A stretch of 64,000 nt of DNA from Phallusia mammillata (taxonomy: Eukaryota > Chordata > Ascidiacea > Phlebobranchia > Ascidiidae): positions 1,880 to 65,879 of the forward strand of contig QLIY01000876.1 of NCBI GenBank assembly GCA_003260075.1, written 5' to 3'. Positions 20,558 through 31,077 of the stretch are shown piece by piece (position 1 is the stretch's first letter; every line of letters starts with the position of its first letter). The notes under the pieces were generated by a model that was not told the DNA's origin, did no database searches, and worked only from the letters and a program-made list of their open reading frames with translations. The position numbers and the translations under genes were made by a program.

Positions 20558-23500
20558 ATGTATTTAAAGTTACATCTTATTGCGGGAATTGTCACGTGGT
20601 TCTGCGTAGATTTATCAAAATCAGGAAAAGGTGGCGGAAAAACTGCTTCAAAAGTTGGTCTAGCGGCAATTTCGCAGGTAAACTGTAGTCATGGCGGTTT
20701 AGCGACGTCATGTTTCCAACTTTTAACTACTAATCGAAATCATAAGCAAGCGCTGTGTTAGCTAAGTGTATTGCAATTATTTGAAACTATAGATTTACAT
20801 ATTTTGAAAACGAAAATTTAAAAACGAAATGCGAAATAAATCCATTACCACCAACAATAAATTGAAATTAACTTTTTATAAAATTCTTTATTCGCAAATC
20901 TGCTTGAAAAAATAACACCAACCATTTTTTTTAATCAGGCGGGCTCATTACCTGCGGCCGCGGATGGGGGGGGGGGTTACATATTTTGAAAACAAAAATT
21001 TAAAAACGAAATGCGAAAAAAAAATCCATTACCACCCATAGTAAATTGAAATTGACTTATTTTTTAAATTCTTTATTCGCAAATCTGCTTGAAAAATAAC
21101 ACCAAACATTTTTTTTAATCAGGCGGGCTCGTTACCTACGGCCGCGGATGGATCGCATGCCTTGGAAGGCGATATACACCTGGATGGAGTAAACGGCACC
21201 CTGATGCAGAACAATATGATGGCAAAATTAAAACATGATCTTCTTCTGCTTAATGGATATGATAAATCAGTTCGACCAGTTCGCAACCACTCTCACAGTG
21301 TTTTTGTTGAGATTGATTTTACTTACATACAGGTTTGAATTTAAATTTGTATGTAAGATCCTGTGTTTTCACCCAATAGTTTCATGCCGATGGTTTATTT
21401 TGATTTTATCACGGTTGCTTTTTAGAATCCACAAAAATCCAAACGGTTTTTATGTCACAACTTCACAATTCTTTTTAAAAATTTACAAAAGATTTAGTAC
21501 CAAATATCAGTTAACAATTTGGGCACTCAAGTTTTGTTTTATGTAAACAAGGGCCAAATGCAAAGCAATACAATTTTACTTGTCACCATGACAACACAAT
21601 GTGTGTTTTTCGAACGAAGTCTAAGTAGGGCGCAAACCCACTTTCGGCTTTAAATACGTATTTCGGAACAGATTGCTGTTGTAAAACACACATGTTGTGT
21701 TGTGAAAAACTAAGTGGTTATCTTACGGTAATGTCATCGTATTTAATATCTACTGGTTTTTGTACATAGGTTTTGGTGTCACTTCTTTTTGTACAGCTTT
21801 TACCTAAATCGATTTAACAACCCTACTTTTAGGTGTTATACTTAAACGAAAAAGACCAAATTCTAAAAAGCTTGTTGAGGTCTAGACTGAGTTGGATTGA
21901 TCAATACTTAACCTGGGAACCTGACCAATACGACGGAATTACAAGCAGTAAGAAATATATAGTATCACCTACTTAAATCGTTGATCTGAGCATGTAGAAT
22001 TATTTTCGACCCCAACACAAAACCAAATGACAACCAAAAACTAAATGATAAACAGACGACAGCAGGATTTAGCAACTACACTGCTGTAAATCGTGGTTAA
22101 AATTTCATATTTATTGATTAATCCCAAAAAATCGTCTCCTCTCCATCCCCCAAAATCTATAATCATTTCTTCGTTGTTGATTTAATTTGTTTTATATAGG
22201 TTTGGTGACTGTTTCTTGATTGTTTACAACACATTAAACAACTTCCTTGTATTGTATAAACTATAAAGTATGGATCATAAGACGCTCAATGTCTTGTTTC
22301 AGTACGTCTTCCATCTTCTATGGTGTGGATGCCCGATATAGTTTGCTATGAAGAGATCGGGACGAAAGATTATAGTCCCCGCGTTCCGTATGTCGAAATA
22401 AGTAGTGATGGAACTGTTCGATATTTTGAGCCAACTGCTTTCGAGACGACTTGCAGTGTTAATATTGCATACTTTCCGTTTGACCATCAGGTATCTACAA
22501 ATAGTCTGTCTTCCATTTTTTCACTTTTAATAATTGTGCCGAATCGTTTTCGGAAAACAACTTCGGGTGATAAATTGTCAAATATGACGTTCTTTTCAAG
22601 TAAAGTGGCGAATAGGCTGTGTCGCGATAAGTTTAAACAGCTAATGAATATTAATGACATGTTCTCACGGCTTGTGCTTCTAAATACTAAATACATGTGT
22701 TTGCATTTTTGTTTATTACTAGCGAGAACATACAGGCAACCGTTATCATTTAAAATACGGTAAACTATTAACAAAATGTTATGATGGTGTCCCCTTTAAA
22801 AACGAACACAAATAAGACTCTGCTCATAGGTGCGACGTTTTTTTTATTTGGCGACATTTGTCCAATTTTTTTTCATTTTTAATATTTTAAACATTTCTTT
22901 TACGGCAACCAGTAATCGGATCAATGTTGTTTGATTAGGTTTGTTTGATGACATTCACTTCATGGTCGTTTCCTACGTCAAAGTTAGACGTCCAATCGTT
23001 TCGAACGAGTCCCGAATATATGACTGATATTTCAGTGTATTTTGTCAAGACTGGCGAGTGGATTTTGGATGAGATCGTTGTAAAGAAAATTGTATGTTAC
23101 AGATTTTTTTGTTTACATGCAGAAACTAGACTTGTTAATGCAATAAAAAAAGTATTTTAACGAGGTTCGAAGGCAGGTGGTTGGCAATATGTTTATGTAA
23201 AACAACACATCTGAAAATAAATTCTGTGTGAGACTTATTACGCTTCTGGTATTGAAAAAGCCAAAGGGTAGCTGTTTATTGCATGTATTGCATGTAAAAT
23301 GAAATCCGAAACTTAACAAAACAATACTCGGCAAAAACGTCGATCCCTTACGAGCTTTGAATGGTTTTGCAGTCACAGAGTTATGCTTCGATTCTTGCGG
23401 AACACGAAGGTGAAGATGAGGATGAACACGAGGAGCACGAGGACGTTGATCGAATCATTGAGCAGCAATATTTTTACATGGACCCTAAGAAGACGGTTAA

Positions 23501-26125
23501 GGAAGTTGCTGAAAGCCGCCATTCAGATTTACACTGGTAAACACTTTAAATGTATTTGAAGATAGAGCTTCTAAATGGAAATGGTATTTTTGTTTGCAGG
23601 TCTGAAATCCAGTTTCAGTACAAACTTAGACGCAACTCGTCATTATATATGCAGGTTAGTAAAGCCGCCACAGCTAAAAAACATTGGTCAAAAATGTCCA
23701 AAAATTCTATTTTCTAAATCATTCTATTAAAATTCTTTTCAGCAAAATTAGGTACGTATAAGCTTACCAACTCTAAATTAATTCCAAAATATGTATTTTG
23801 ATTTCATAAACTTCTCTTTAAAAAATGAGTCGTTTCGAAACGCAACCTCAAACACATAGACTATAAAGAGTTATCAGAAGTTGTCTGTTTCCAACTCAAC
23901 AACTAAACTCATTTACATGTTCTTGTACATGCTTTGCATTTAACAAACCTTTACCACAGAGCATGTTATTTCCTGCCCTTCTTCTTACCACAATTTCTCT
24001 TCTTGGATTTTATCTCCCCCCAGACAGTGGCGAGAGAATCGGATTGCAAATTACTATCATGCTTACTTTTATGGTACGAGCATTATTTTATTAGGGTGTA
24101 TGTATATTTTCGGAATGTTGTGACAGCGTATGTTTTACAATTTTAACACTCTACAAAGTCTAATCAGGCTTTTAATAATAGTAAGACTATTTTAGCATAA
24201 CTTTCATGTGCTTTTTGTGCCGTTGGGTTTCAAAATCCTGAAATATTTTTTATTACTGTGCATGTATACATGAGTACCCGATAAAGTTTATGTGATTAAT
24301 GTGAATCAAAAGATAATTTCAAGGAATTCTATCATTACATTTTTATCCAACAGGTGTTTTTATTAACGGTTGGTGACATGTTTCCGGCATCCACTGGTCC
24401 TTATCTTGGTCTCTACTTTGTTCTTTGCATGGCAATGTTGGGACTAAATATGGTTATGACTGTTTTGATACTTAACTTGCATCACATGCCATACGCAGCA
24501 GTAATGCGCGGACCCAATGACAAGGTATAGTAGTGACATGACAAATAAACGTTCATGTTAAATTTAGCCTTCGACACAATTTCTAATCATGTTTAATTAA
24601 AACAAATATAATCTCAGAGTAAAATTTTGGTTAGCATGTGATGCAGCATATTTACAGGAAATCCATATTGATTGAGTGATGGGACTTAGTCCGAAACCCA
24701 ATTTAATGGTAGTTGCAATGTCATGTAAACTATACCTATGAGTTCATATTTGCTTGGCTAAGCACCGAGAGTAATGACGTCCTTAATGTACTGGCAAACC
24801 CTACAAATATCGGAAGAGAACTAATTATTCCACGGGTTTTCAATTTTCATTTCAGCTTTTTGTGGGTGTGTCGTGTACTTCTACAATTTACACCACCTTG
24901 TTGCTTTTTGTAGGGCGAATATACTGTGGCCATGAAAGCTGTGCCTATTTGGATAAGAACGTGTCTCTTTTTATCCGGACTTTATTCGGAGTTGACCGAT
25001 TTTAAGCTCACTGAGGAAGATATCAGAGGAAAGAAAAACAAACCAAGAAAGGTAACATAGGCTTTACAATTGCCTGCGTTAACACTATATATGAGCACCA
25101 TGGTAACCTGTTTTAAAATACTCAAATGAGTCGTTTAACCACCAACCTTGCAAGTACATGTATGTTTGAAATACAATGACGGTGTTTCTACTAACAGCTT
25201 GTTTAGTAAATAATATTATATTTTTGTAATGTTTCACGGAATGCTTTATTGTTAGCCAACAGCGATTACCGAAAAAGTGAAACCTATGCTGAAGAAATAC
25301 AAGTCTTTCGTGCGATCCAAAACTATGGGCACAATCAAAGTAGAAGACATTGATCATGAGGGAGGTTGTGATAATGGATCTTTCTCTACATCGAAATCAG
25401 AGCAGGACGCCACGAACCGTTATGACAAGAAGAGCTCCAGGATCAGGTTCAGAAAAACTTCAAGTGTAGATCGAGAAGAAGATGTTGTCGAAGAAAGGAA
25501 GGAATTTTGGGGTAAGTTTTAAATTCGTTTTTTTTTTCTGAATACAAAATAGGCGTAGGGCTCTCATAGTAATAAAAGGGAAAAATTCAAATAGATTTTT
25601 TTACCCTCAGTTTAGTATCAAAGACATTTAACTTCAGTTTAGGAGTGTGTCCCGAATTCGTATATCTTTAACGTGCATTTTTTAACAAATGTTCCACTAA
25701 ATGCAGCATCAAAACCGTTTAACCAGTTTGTCTACTCTATACAGAGGACAATAATATGTACGTCTTGATCGACTGCACAAATTTTTTAGTTATTTGCCCA
25801 AGATAAAAGTTTTTTCTGTGCTTCGATAACATCTAATTCCCATGCACTTTTAGATTCGAGCAAGCTGCAAACGCTTTGTGACACTCTGGCCAGTGGCAGT
25901 GACAGTTGTCGCGAGTTTCTGTCGGCGCGACGAGACCTGGCATTTGCCACTGATTACTTGCGTTGTCAGTACGATGAGTTGAAGGACGACAAGCGAGCTG
26001 AGGCGATTGCGGAAAAATGGAAAGATGTAGCAAGGAAGCTTGATGCTGTGTGTTTGCGGGTGTATATATTTGTATTGGTGGTATTGCACTTGTGTTTGCT
26101 TGTTGCTATTTTGGTCGAATTTTAA
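20558..26125 (+). CDS. Nicotinic-receptor-like Cys-loop channel subunit, 12 exons, 651 aa
   Basis: Subunit of a pentameric ligand-gated channel of the plasma membrane. Exons: 20558-20677, 21123-21332, 21833-21947, 22303-22490, 22939-23091, 23373-23536, 23600-23654, 23960-24073, 24354-24524, 24914-25051, 25256-25511, 25854-26125 (1956 nt, in frame). Features in order: hydrophobic leader (MYLKLHLIAGIVTWFC); KSVRPVRNHSHSVFV and FTYIQ|VLYLNEKDQ, typical of the N-terminal domain; SWIDQYLTWEPDQYDG; VWMPDIVCYEE; a Cys-loop TCSVNIAYFPFDHQ|VC with exact C-x13-C spacing; TM1 SMLFPALLLTTISLLGFYLP; TM2 GERIGLQITIMLTFM|VFLLT with conserved Leu 9' and a Glu at -1' as in cation channels; TM3; a long cytoplasmic loop; TM4 at the C-terminus (VYIFVLVVLHLCLLVAILVEF is the membrane stretch at the extreme end). 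Oddity: exon 23373-23536 encodes a very acidic segment (EGEDEDEHEEHEDVD) where loop C would be, with no vicinal Cys pair, so this is not a classical alpha subunit. Confidence 0.92.
20797..21151. repeat. Direct duplication of ~170 bp across a G block (20966-20976)
   Basis: About 20797-20967 and 20979-21150 match with scattered differences. Both include the acceptor tract and the first bases of receptor exon 2 ('tttttttaatcag|gcgggctc'). Only the right copy continues into the full exon, so the left exon fragment (about 20939-20966) is non-functional and probably a contig-overlap artefact. Confidence 0.85.
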
Positions 26126-26655
26126 ACAGAATTAGGTGGTTTAAAGTAATTGCTTTATTCGATTCCTTTTCTGACATATTTTTTTTACAAACTTAGGATG
26201 TGGGAAAAAGGTTTTCTAAAGTGATACAATTATTTTTTATTTTATGCAATGTGATATGATGTGGGAAAAAGGTTTTCTAAAGTGGTACAGTTATTTTTTT
26301 TATTTTTATGCAATGTGATGAAGATAAAAATATATAAGCAGTGTCTATAAGCACGTTTATGTACCTGAATTTTTTTTAACTTTAAATTACTTTTTTCTTG
26401 TACTTATTTCGCTAATCAAATCTTAGACAGACGCATCATTTTGTAAAATGTCTATCGTTTGCTCTGGGTTTTTGCACATTGACGCATTGATAAACGACTT
26501 GCATTAACTTAAACGACCTACAAAAATTCATTGATTATCAACGCGATGCTGCGGCTTACACTACAACAATCTTTTTGCGTGTGTGTTTATCTTTAGACTA
26601 GAGCCACAAACGCGCTAAATAGGGCTTCCTACTGGGAAGCCTCCACGTTGTAGAG
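26126..26655. other. 3' flank of receptor gene with short tandem duplication
   Basis: 'gatgtgggaaaaaggttttc' occurs at about 26199 and 26259 within two ~63-bp tandem copies ending 'tttatgcaatgtgat'. A third, partial copy with more left flank lies at 26868-26962 inside the next element, bounded by G blocks. Otherwise unassigned; likely includes the receptor 3' UTR. Confidence 0.6.
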
Positions 26656-27031
26656 CAAAGGTGGGCAACCTTTTTGCATCCGCGGGTCAAAATGCAGTGA
26701 TATATTGTGGAGGCGGGCTGCAACGATGGTCATGCAATAACATAGCAGTGCTAGGCAACGTCAAATAAACAATGATTTTGTCTTTGTACGTAACAATGCC
26801 TATTCTTGGTAACAAACTAAAAACTTCACGTTTAATGTAACAACTCTTTGGTGCAAGGGGGGGGGGGTATTTGCTTTATTCGATTCCTTTTCTGACATAA
26901 TTTTTTTACAAACGTAGGATGTGGGAAAAAGGTTTTCTAAAGTGATACAATTATTTTTTATTGGGGGGGGGGCAAATACCAGTCGCGGGCCGCTTAAAAG
27001 TTGGTCTCGGGCCGTAGGTTGCCCACCCCTG
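26656..27031. mobile_element. hAT-type element, 376 bp, TSD TTGTAGAG, interrupted
   Basis: Left end CAAAGGTGGGCAACC. The right end, reverse complemented, is CAGGGGTGGGCAACC. Target duplications TTGTAGAG lie at 26648-26655 and 27032-27039. Inside, G11 (26857-26867) and G10 (26963-26972) bracket a copy of the sequence at about 26146-26240, which is foreign to the element. The natural element is thus probably shorter, and part of its interior has been replaced by misplaced contig sequence. Confidence 0.85.
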
Positions 27032-27324
27032 TTGTAGAGGGTATATGGTTTTGTGTCGTTTAAACAGCTAATGCTCACTGGACTATATAACATGAAAAGA
27101 GTTTTTGTAATACACCTTGTTTTACTTAAAATACACCTTGTTTTACATAAAAAAAGCCATTCAGAGAAACATGCAGAACGGCTAAAACCCACTGTAACAA
27201 AGGGCAGAAAATTGTGCAACAATCCGTCGTACTTCGCCTCTGAACGTCGCATTCAATGTTACATATTTTGCGACGGTACTAATAAAATGACCAGTCTTGC
27301 ATCTTATGATTCCCGCTTATCCTC

Positions 27325-27428
27325 GGTAGAGCTACTAACACTGAGCATAGGCTTTGGCCCGGTCTGAGAACTTCTCGTAGATGGCGCAACAGAGCATAGG
27401 CGTTTATGGTGCTGACTCAGCAATTATT

Positions 27429-27466
<38 letters not shown>

Positions 27467-27481
27467 GTTAGTAGCTCCACC
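27325..27481. mobile_element. TIR element, family GGTAGAGCTACTAACAC, 9-bp TSD CTTATCCTC
   Basis: The left end GGTAGAGCTACTAACAC and right end GTGTTAGTAGCTCCACC are inverted copies. The 9-bp target duplications CTTATCCTC lie at 27316-27324 and 27482-27490. A run of 36 G (27430-27465) fills part of the element, probably an unsequenced gap. A second member of the family lies at 57519-57635, also with a 9-bp duplication. No coding capacity. A 9-bp duplication suggests a Mutator-like or similar superfamily rather than hAT. Confidence 0.8.
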
Positions 27482-27625
27482 CTTATCCTCAGTATAAATT
27501 GCGATGCAATCTATTGTGTTGTGTGACGTAACAATGAACTGTCAATGGGGGGGGGGCACCCTTATCCTCAGTATAACTTGCGATGCAATCTATTGTGTTG
27601 TGTGACGTAACAATGAACTGTCAAT
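27478..27625. repeat. Direct duplication of ~68 bp across G10 (27547-27556)
   Basis: 'cacccttatcctcagtataa' begins both copies (27478 and 27557), and both run to 'aacaatgaactgtcaat'. The two copies differ by one base (aaattg/aacttg). Both retain the last bases of the neighbouring transposon. Confidence 0.85.
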
Positions 27626-28566
27626 TTTGTGTGATAACGCAATATGGTAAATGGTTTCGTTTATTTCGTCATACTGCCTTCGGTGAACCACGGTGCTACA
27701 TCGATGTGGAAAGCCGTGTTTTATCATTAAACGATTGTCATTGTTGAGTCGATTTGTAAATATGTGAAAAATGTGTACTCCTGAAAGTAATCGTGTTACA
27801 CTTCTTTATTTTAAGCGGAGTATGTAATGCAATTTGCTTTTGTGTAGATTTTAGAAACCGTGTCCTTTTGTTGCATGCATTTAATCGGTTCGCACAACAA
27901 GATCTACAAAACGCGTAGGCTACCTATCTGCGTGGACAGTTTGATCGAGGTCTTTAGGAAGCGCGTTTCAATTTTCCCTCTTTCGCGGCTTCACGGGATG
28001 TTTCAATCAGTCTTTTTATTGTCCCAACCAAATCAAGGTTTTGAGATTCAAGTCATCTTTAATATTGAAGTCACAGTTGCAATGTCCTGAACAACTTTTT
28101 CAATACAGCAAACTTTGGGGGAGGAGATATTTGGCTTAACGCCAACATTAGATGAGAATAAAGTGCGTAAATAAAATTATAAACGAAACAGCACCTACCC
28201 AAATATTCGTCCTCTTACTTGCAAATCAGCTTTATCACAAAGCGGATAGATAAGTATGGGTATTTTTACTGCTTTCGTGTATTTACAAGTTTTCAAAAAT
28301 TCTGCTGTTCCGGATTTATAGGTTTGCTCAAGCGCATCGAATTTCATCACAATCAGATAGTTCACAGATTTTTCACCAATACCAAGTCTGACTCAAGTCA
28401 TTGGAACTTTTTAACCCGGTTGTGTGTTATCATTTTAGTTCAAACAAAACGTACTTCACAAAGGAGATTTGAGGTTAGTAACTGTCGAATAAGACTGAAG
28501 GTTTAAGGGTCTGGGTGAGAAAAAGAAAGTTACAAAAAATATTTTTAGATGTTTTTGTGATTGATC
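27626..28566. other. Spacer, nothing recognised
   Basis: No domain-bearing frame and no repeat ends. Short frames at 27860-28090 and 28219-28506 look random. Confidence 0.45.
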
Positions 28567-28576
28567 ATTTCAGAGT

Positions 28577-29943
28577 AGAGTTTCTTACTTCCTTCTCGAG
28601 AAATCTCGAAAAAATCGAGTCTTGATTCTCGAGAAATAAATAAAATTTCTCGAGGAAAGGTACGTCATGTATCATAAACAAAAAGTAAATGCGACAGCTC
28701 TTATCACCAGACATGGGGTCAAACACATGCGTCCTGTATTCAAATAAATTATGAATACCTTCATGATTGTATTCGAATTCATGAATACTTTGGTAATTTT
28801 TGAATGACAGCAATTCGAATATTTGTAGTATTTGGGTCATTCCATGTCAAACGTCCCAGAAAACTGGCAAAATGTAACCCACCCTCTCAGATTTTTATCA
28901 AATTTCATATGTGGGGGGGGGGGCATTTGAATAAAGCGACTAGCGAGTCAAGTATTTGTATTCATGAATAATTGACCAAAATACAATGACATGTCATTTG
29001 AATACTATTCGAATATGCCCAAGCATGTATTTGCATTCATGAGTACTTACCCACTTTTTGAAGTCCAGCAATTCGAATTGTATTCGAATATTGCGAGTCA
29101 AGTATTCATGTTCATGAATTGTTTCATAATTTTTAAGTGACATCAATTCAAATTGTATTCAAATAAAACGTTTTCAAGTATTTGTATTCATAAATAGTTT
29201 ACCAAAAACAACATGTAATTCAAATAATATTCGTATAAACCCAAGCATGTATTTATATTCATGAAGATTATTCGAACAAAAGTAACGTTTGGGTTTATGA
29301 ATTGCAAATTAATTTGTAAAACTGTAAACCAACGAGCTTTGTCTTGCCACATTAGCGTGACTGATTCAAATCTCCATTATATGAATCCAAATTTACACAA
29401 GATGTTTGCTTCCAAAACATGCTTTACCTGTCATGTGCTGAGAAAAACATAATGTTACAAGCTTTATAACACAATTGCATTTATGTAACGTCACAATCAA
29501 AGTTGTATGCGTCATTGTTTTGTAACATAAACAAAAACTTGTCGAGTCAGGTCACACCCAAATCGAATTTCGAATTGTGCCTCGTGTCTGCTTATCACAT
29601 GTATTTTCCTCTAGAGCGCACTGGGCACATAACTTTTTTATTTTGCGTACGAAACAGCGATATTTAATGTGCTTTGCCACTAGACTTTCACCTTTCCCAG
29701 GCAGTAGTCACACCTGGTTGCGTGAGATCTATAACAGTCACTTTGTTTTTGCTGGTTTGCTACCGAATCACTATTTACGATCGTTCTAGAAGCGAAAAAA
29801 CGTACAATCAGAAATTTTTTGGTTTGTTTTTGTTAGGAAAATCGTCTTAAATAAAAATTTGGAAACTTTTGATATTCTCAGGAAATGGATTTTTAATTTC
29901 TCGTTTCTCGAGAAACGAAAAAGTCGAGAAATAGAGGAACCCT
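28577..29943. mobile_element. Large non-autonomous TIR element, 1.37 kb, 10-bp TSD ATTTCAGAGT
   Basis: The left end AGAGTTTCTTACTTCC and the reverse complement of the right end, AGGGTTCCTCTATTTC, are imperfect inverted repeats, followed on both sides by TTTCTCGAG-type palindromes. The 10-bp target duplications ATTTCAGAGT lie at 28567-28576 and 29944-29953. The interior is built from many degenerate copies of 'attcgaat' and 'attcatgaata' (28740-29270). G11 at 28913-28923 marks a probable assembly gap. No transposase. A 9-11 bp duplication fits a Mutator-like origin (inference). Confidence 0.7.
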
Positions 29944-30522
29944 ATTTCAGAGTGTTTCATAATGTTAAACAGCAAAGATATGAACCATAATAGATGGTGA
30001 AATATTACTTGTTTTTGAATATTTGTTTGTTGGGGTGCATCTAAAATATACAAAATGATTTGGATCGCTTGATCTTTATACCAGCAGTGTATAGGTGCAC
30101 CAAGTGACCAAGCAATATAAAGGGGCACCAAGGATGTTGACATCAAACAATATGTACAATAATTGACTTAAAGGTGCACCAAGCGGTGGTAATATTTTAG
30201 ATTCACTGTGTTTGTTTGGAAGTTTAACATGACTTTTTAACTTGTTTTTCTGTTTTGATTGGTTTTAGTAAAATAGTGCATTCTTTACAACAGTCGTTTA
30301 ATTGTTTACTGTTTCCAGATTAAGTACACTGGTAGGGAGGTGCATTTTGTAAACACTGCTTTTTGTGTTGGAATCATGTCTAAGTGTGTCCTTTAAAAAA
30401 CTATCGTTTTTGAAAGCACTGTGACCTATGCTTTGGAAAATGAAATACTGTTACTATATACTAGTCATATATCCAACATAACTACACGGGCAAGCAGTAG
30501 ACACACACAACACTTTTTTGGA

Positions 30523-31026
30523 ATGGATCAGAATTACAACAACAATCAAAATTTTTTTGCCGGAACGTCGGATCAATTTTCAAACAATATCAATCTAACG
30601 GTTCCATTTAATGAACCAGAGTTTAAAACTCCACAAGACATATGTCCCAATCCTGGGGGTGGAAAAGCTACACCTCCGAGTAAAGAAAAAATCAAGGCTA
30701 AAGCATGTGAACAGAGTGAAGAATATGTCACCCGGCGAAAACGAAACAACGTTGCCGTAAAAAAAAGTAGAGAAAAAACAAAAGAAAAATCTATGACCAC
30801 CATTGAAAACATTGAGCGATTAAAAGTGGAAAATGTGGATCTTGAGGAAAAGGTAGAAGTTTTAAGCCAAGAGTTGACCACTCTTCGAAAAATCTTTATG
30901 GATCATGCCAAGGGATTTAGTGGAGGTGAAGAGGTGCCGGACTTAAAACAGTTGGAACAACTGCTCGGTCACAAATTGACAGAAGGTCCAACCACATCCA
31001 AGACTAATAACAATGAAAGTCATTAG
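30523..31026 (+). CDS. CEBPG: C/EBP-gamma-like bZIP transcription factor, 167 aa, single exon
   Basis: Nuclear DNA-binding protein that dimerises through a leucine zipper. The start chosen is the Met at 30523 (MDQNYNNNQNFFAG). The frame opens earlier, at 30421, but the extra 34 residues look like 5' UTR. The basic region is RRKRNNVAVKKSREKTKEKS, with the C/EBP signature RNNxAVxxSR. The zipper follows (IERLKVENVDLEEKVEVLSQELTT in heptads, Leu/Val at d positions), then LRKIFMDHAKG, which matches the gamma subgroup (LKDLFLEHA in human CEBPG). The N-terminus is Asn/Gln-rich with no activation domain, as in C/EBP-gamma. Human CEBPG also has one coding exon. AATAAA at 31072 follows the stop by about 45 bp. 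Confidence 0.9.
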   Translation: MDQNYNNNQNFFAGTSDQFSNNINLTVPFNEPEFKTPQDICPNPGGGKATPPSKEKIKAKACEQSEEYVTRRKRNNVAVKKSREKTKEKSMTTIENIERLKVENVDLEEKVEVLSQELTTLRKIFMDHAKGFSGGEEVPDLKQLEQLLGHKLTEGPTTSKTNNNESH

Positions 31027-31071
31027 CTTACATAAGTGCTTTCAAGTTAATCACAGTACATCAGCAATCTC

Positions 31072-31077
31072 AATAAA
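31072..31077 (+). terminator. Polyadenylation signal of the bZIP gene
   Basis: AATAAA 46 bp past the stop codon at 31024-31026, followed by a GT/T-rich stretch. Confidence 0.6.

Noticed and set aside
26800..27252. 150-aa open frame on the minus strand
   Set aside because: It runs across a hAT-type element and a G block (translated as Pro), so it cannot be a real protein.
28700..29260. CRISPR-like array suggested by repeated ATTCGAAT/ATTCATGAATA words
   Set aside because: Repeats are short, degenerate and irregularly spaced, in an animal genome, inside a transposon-like element.
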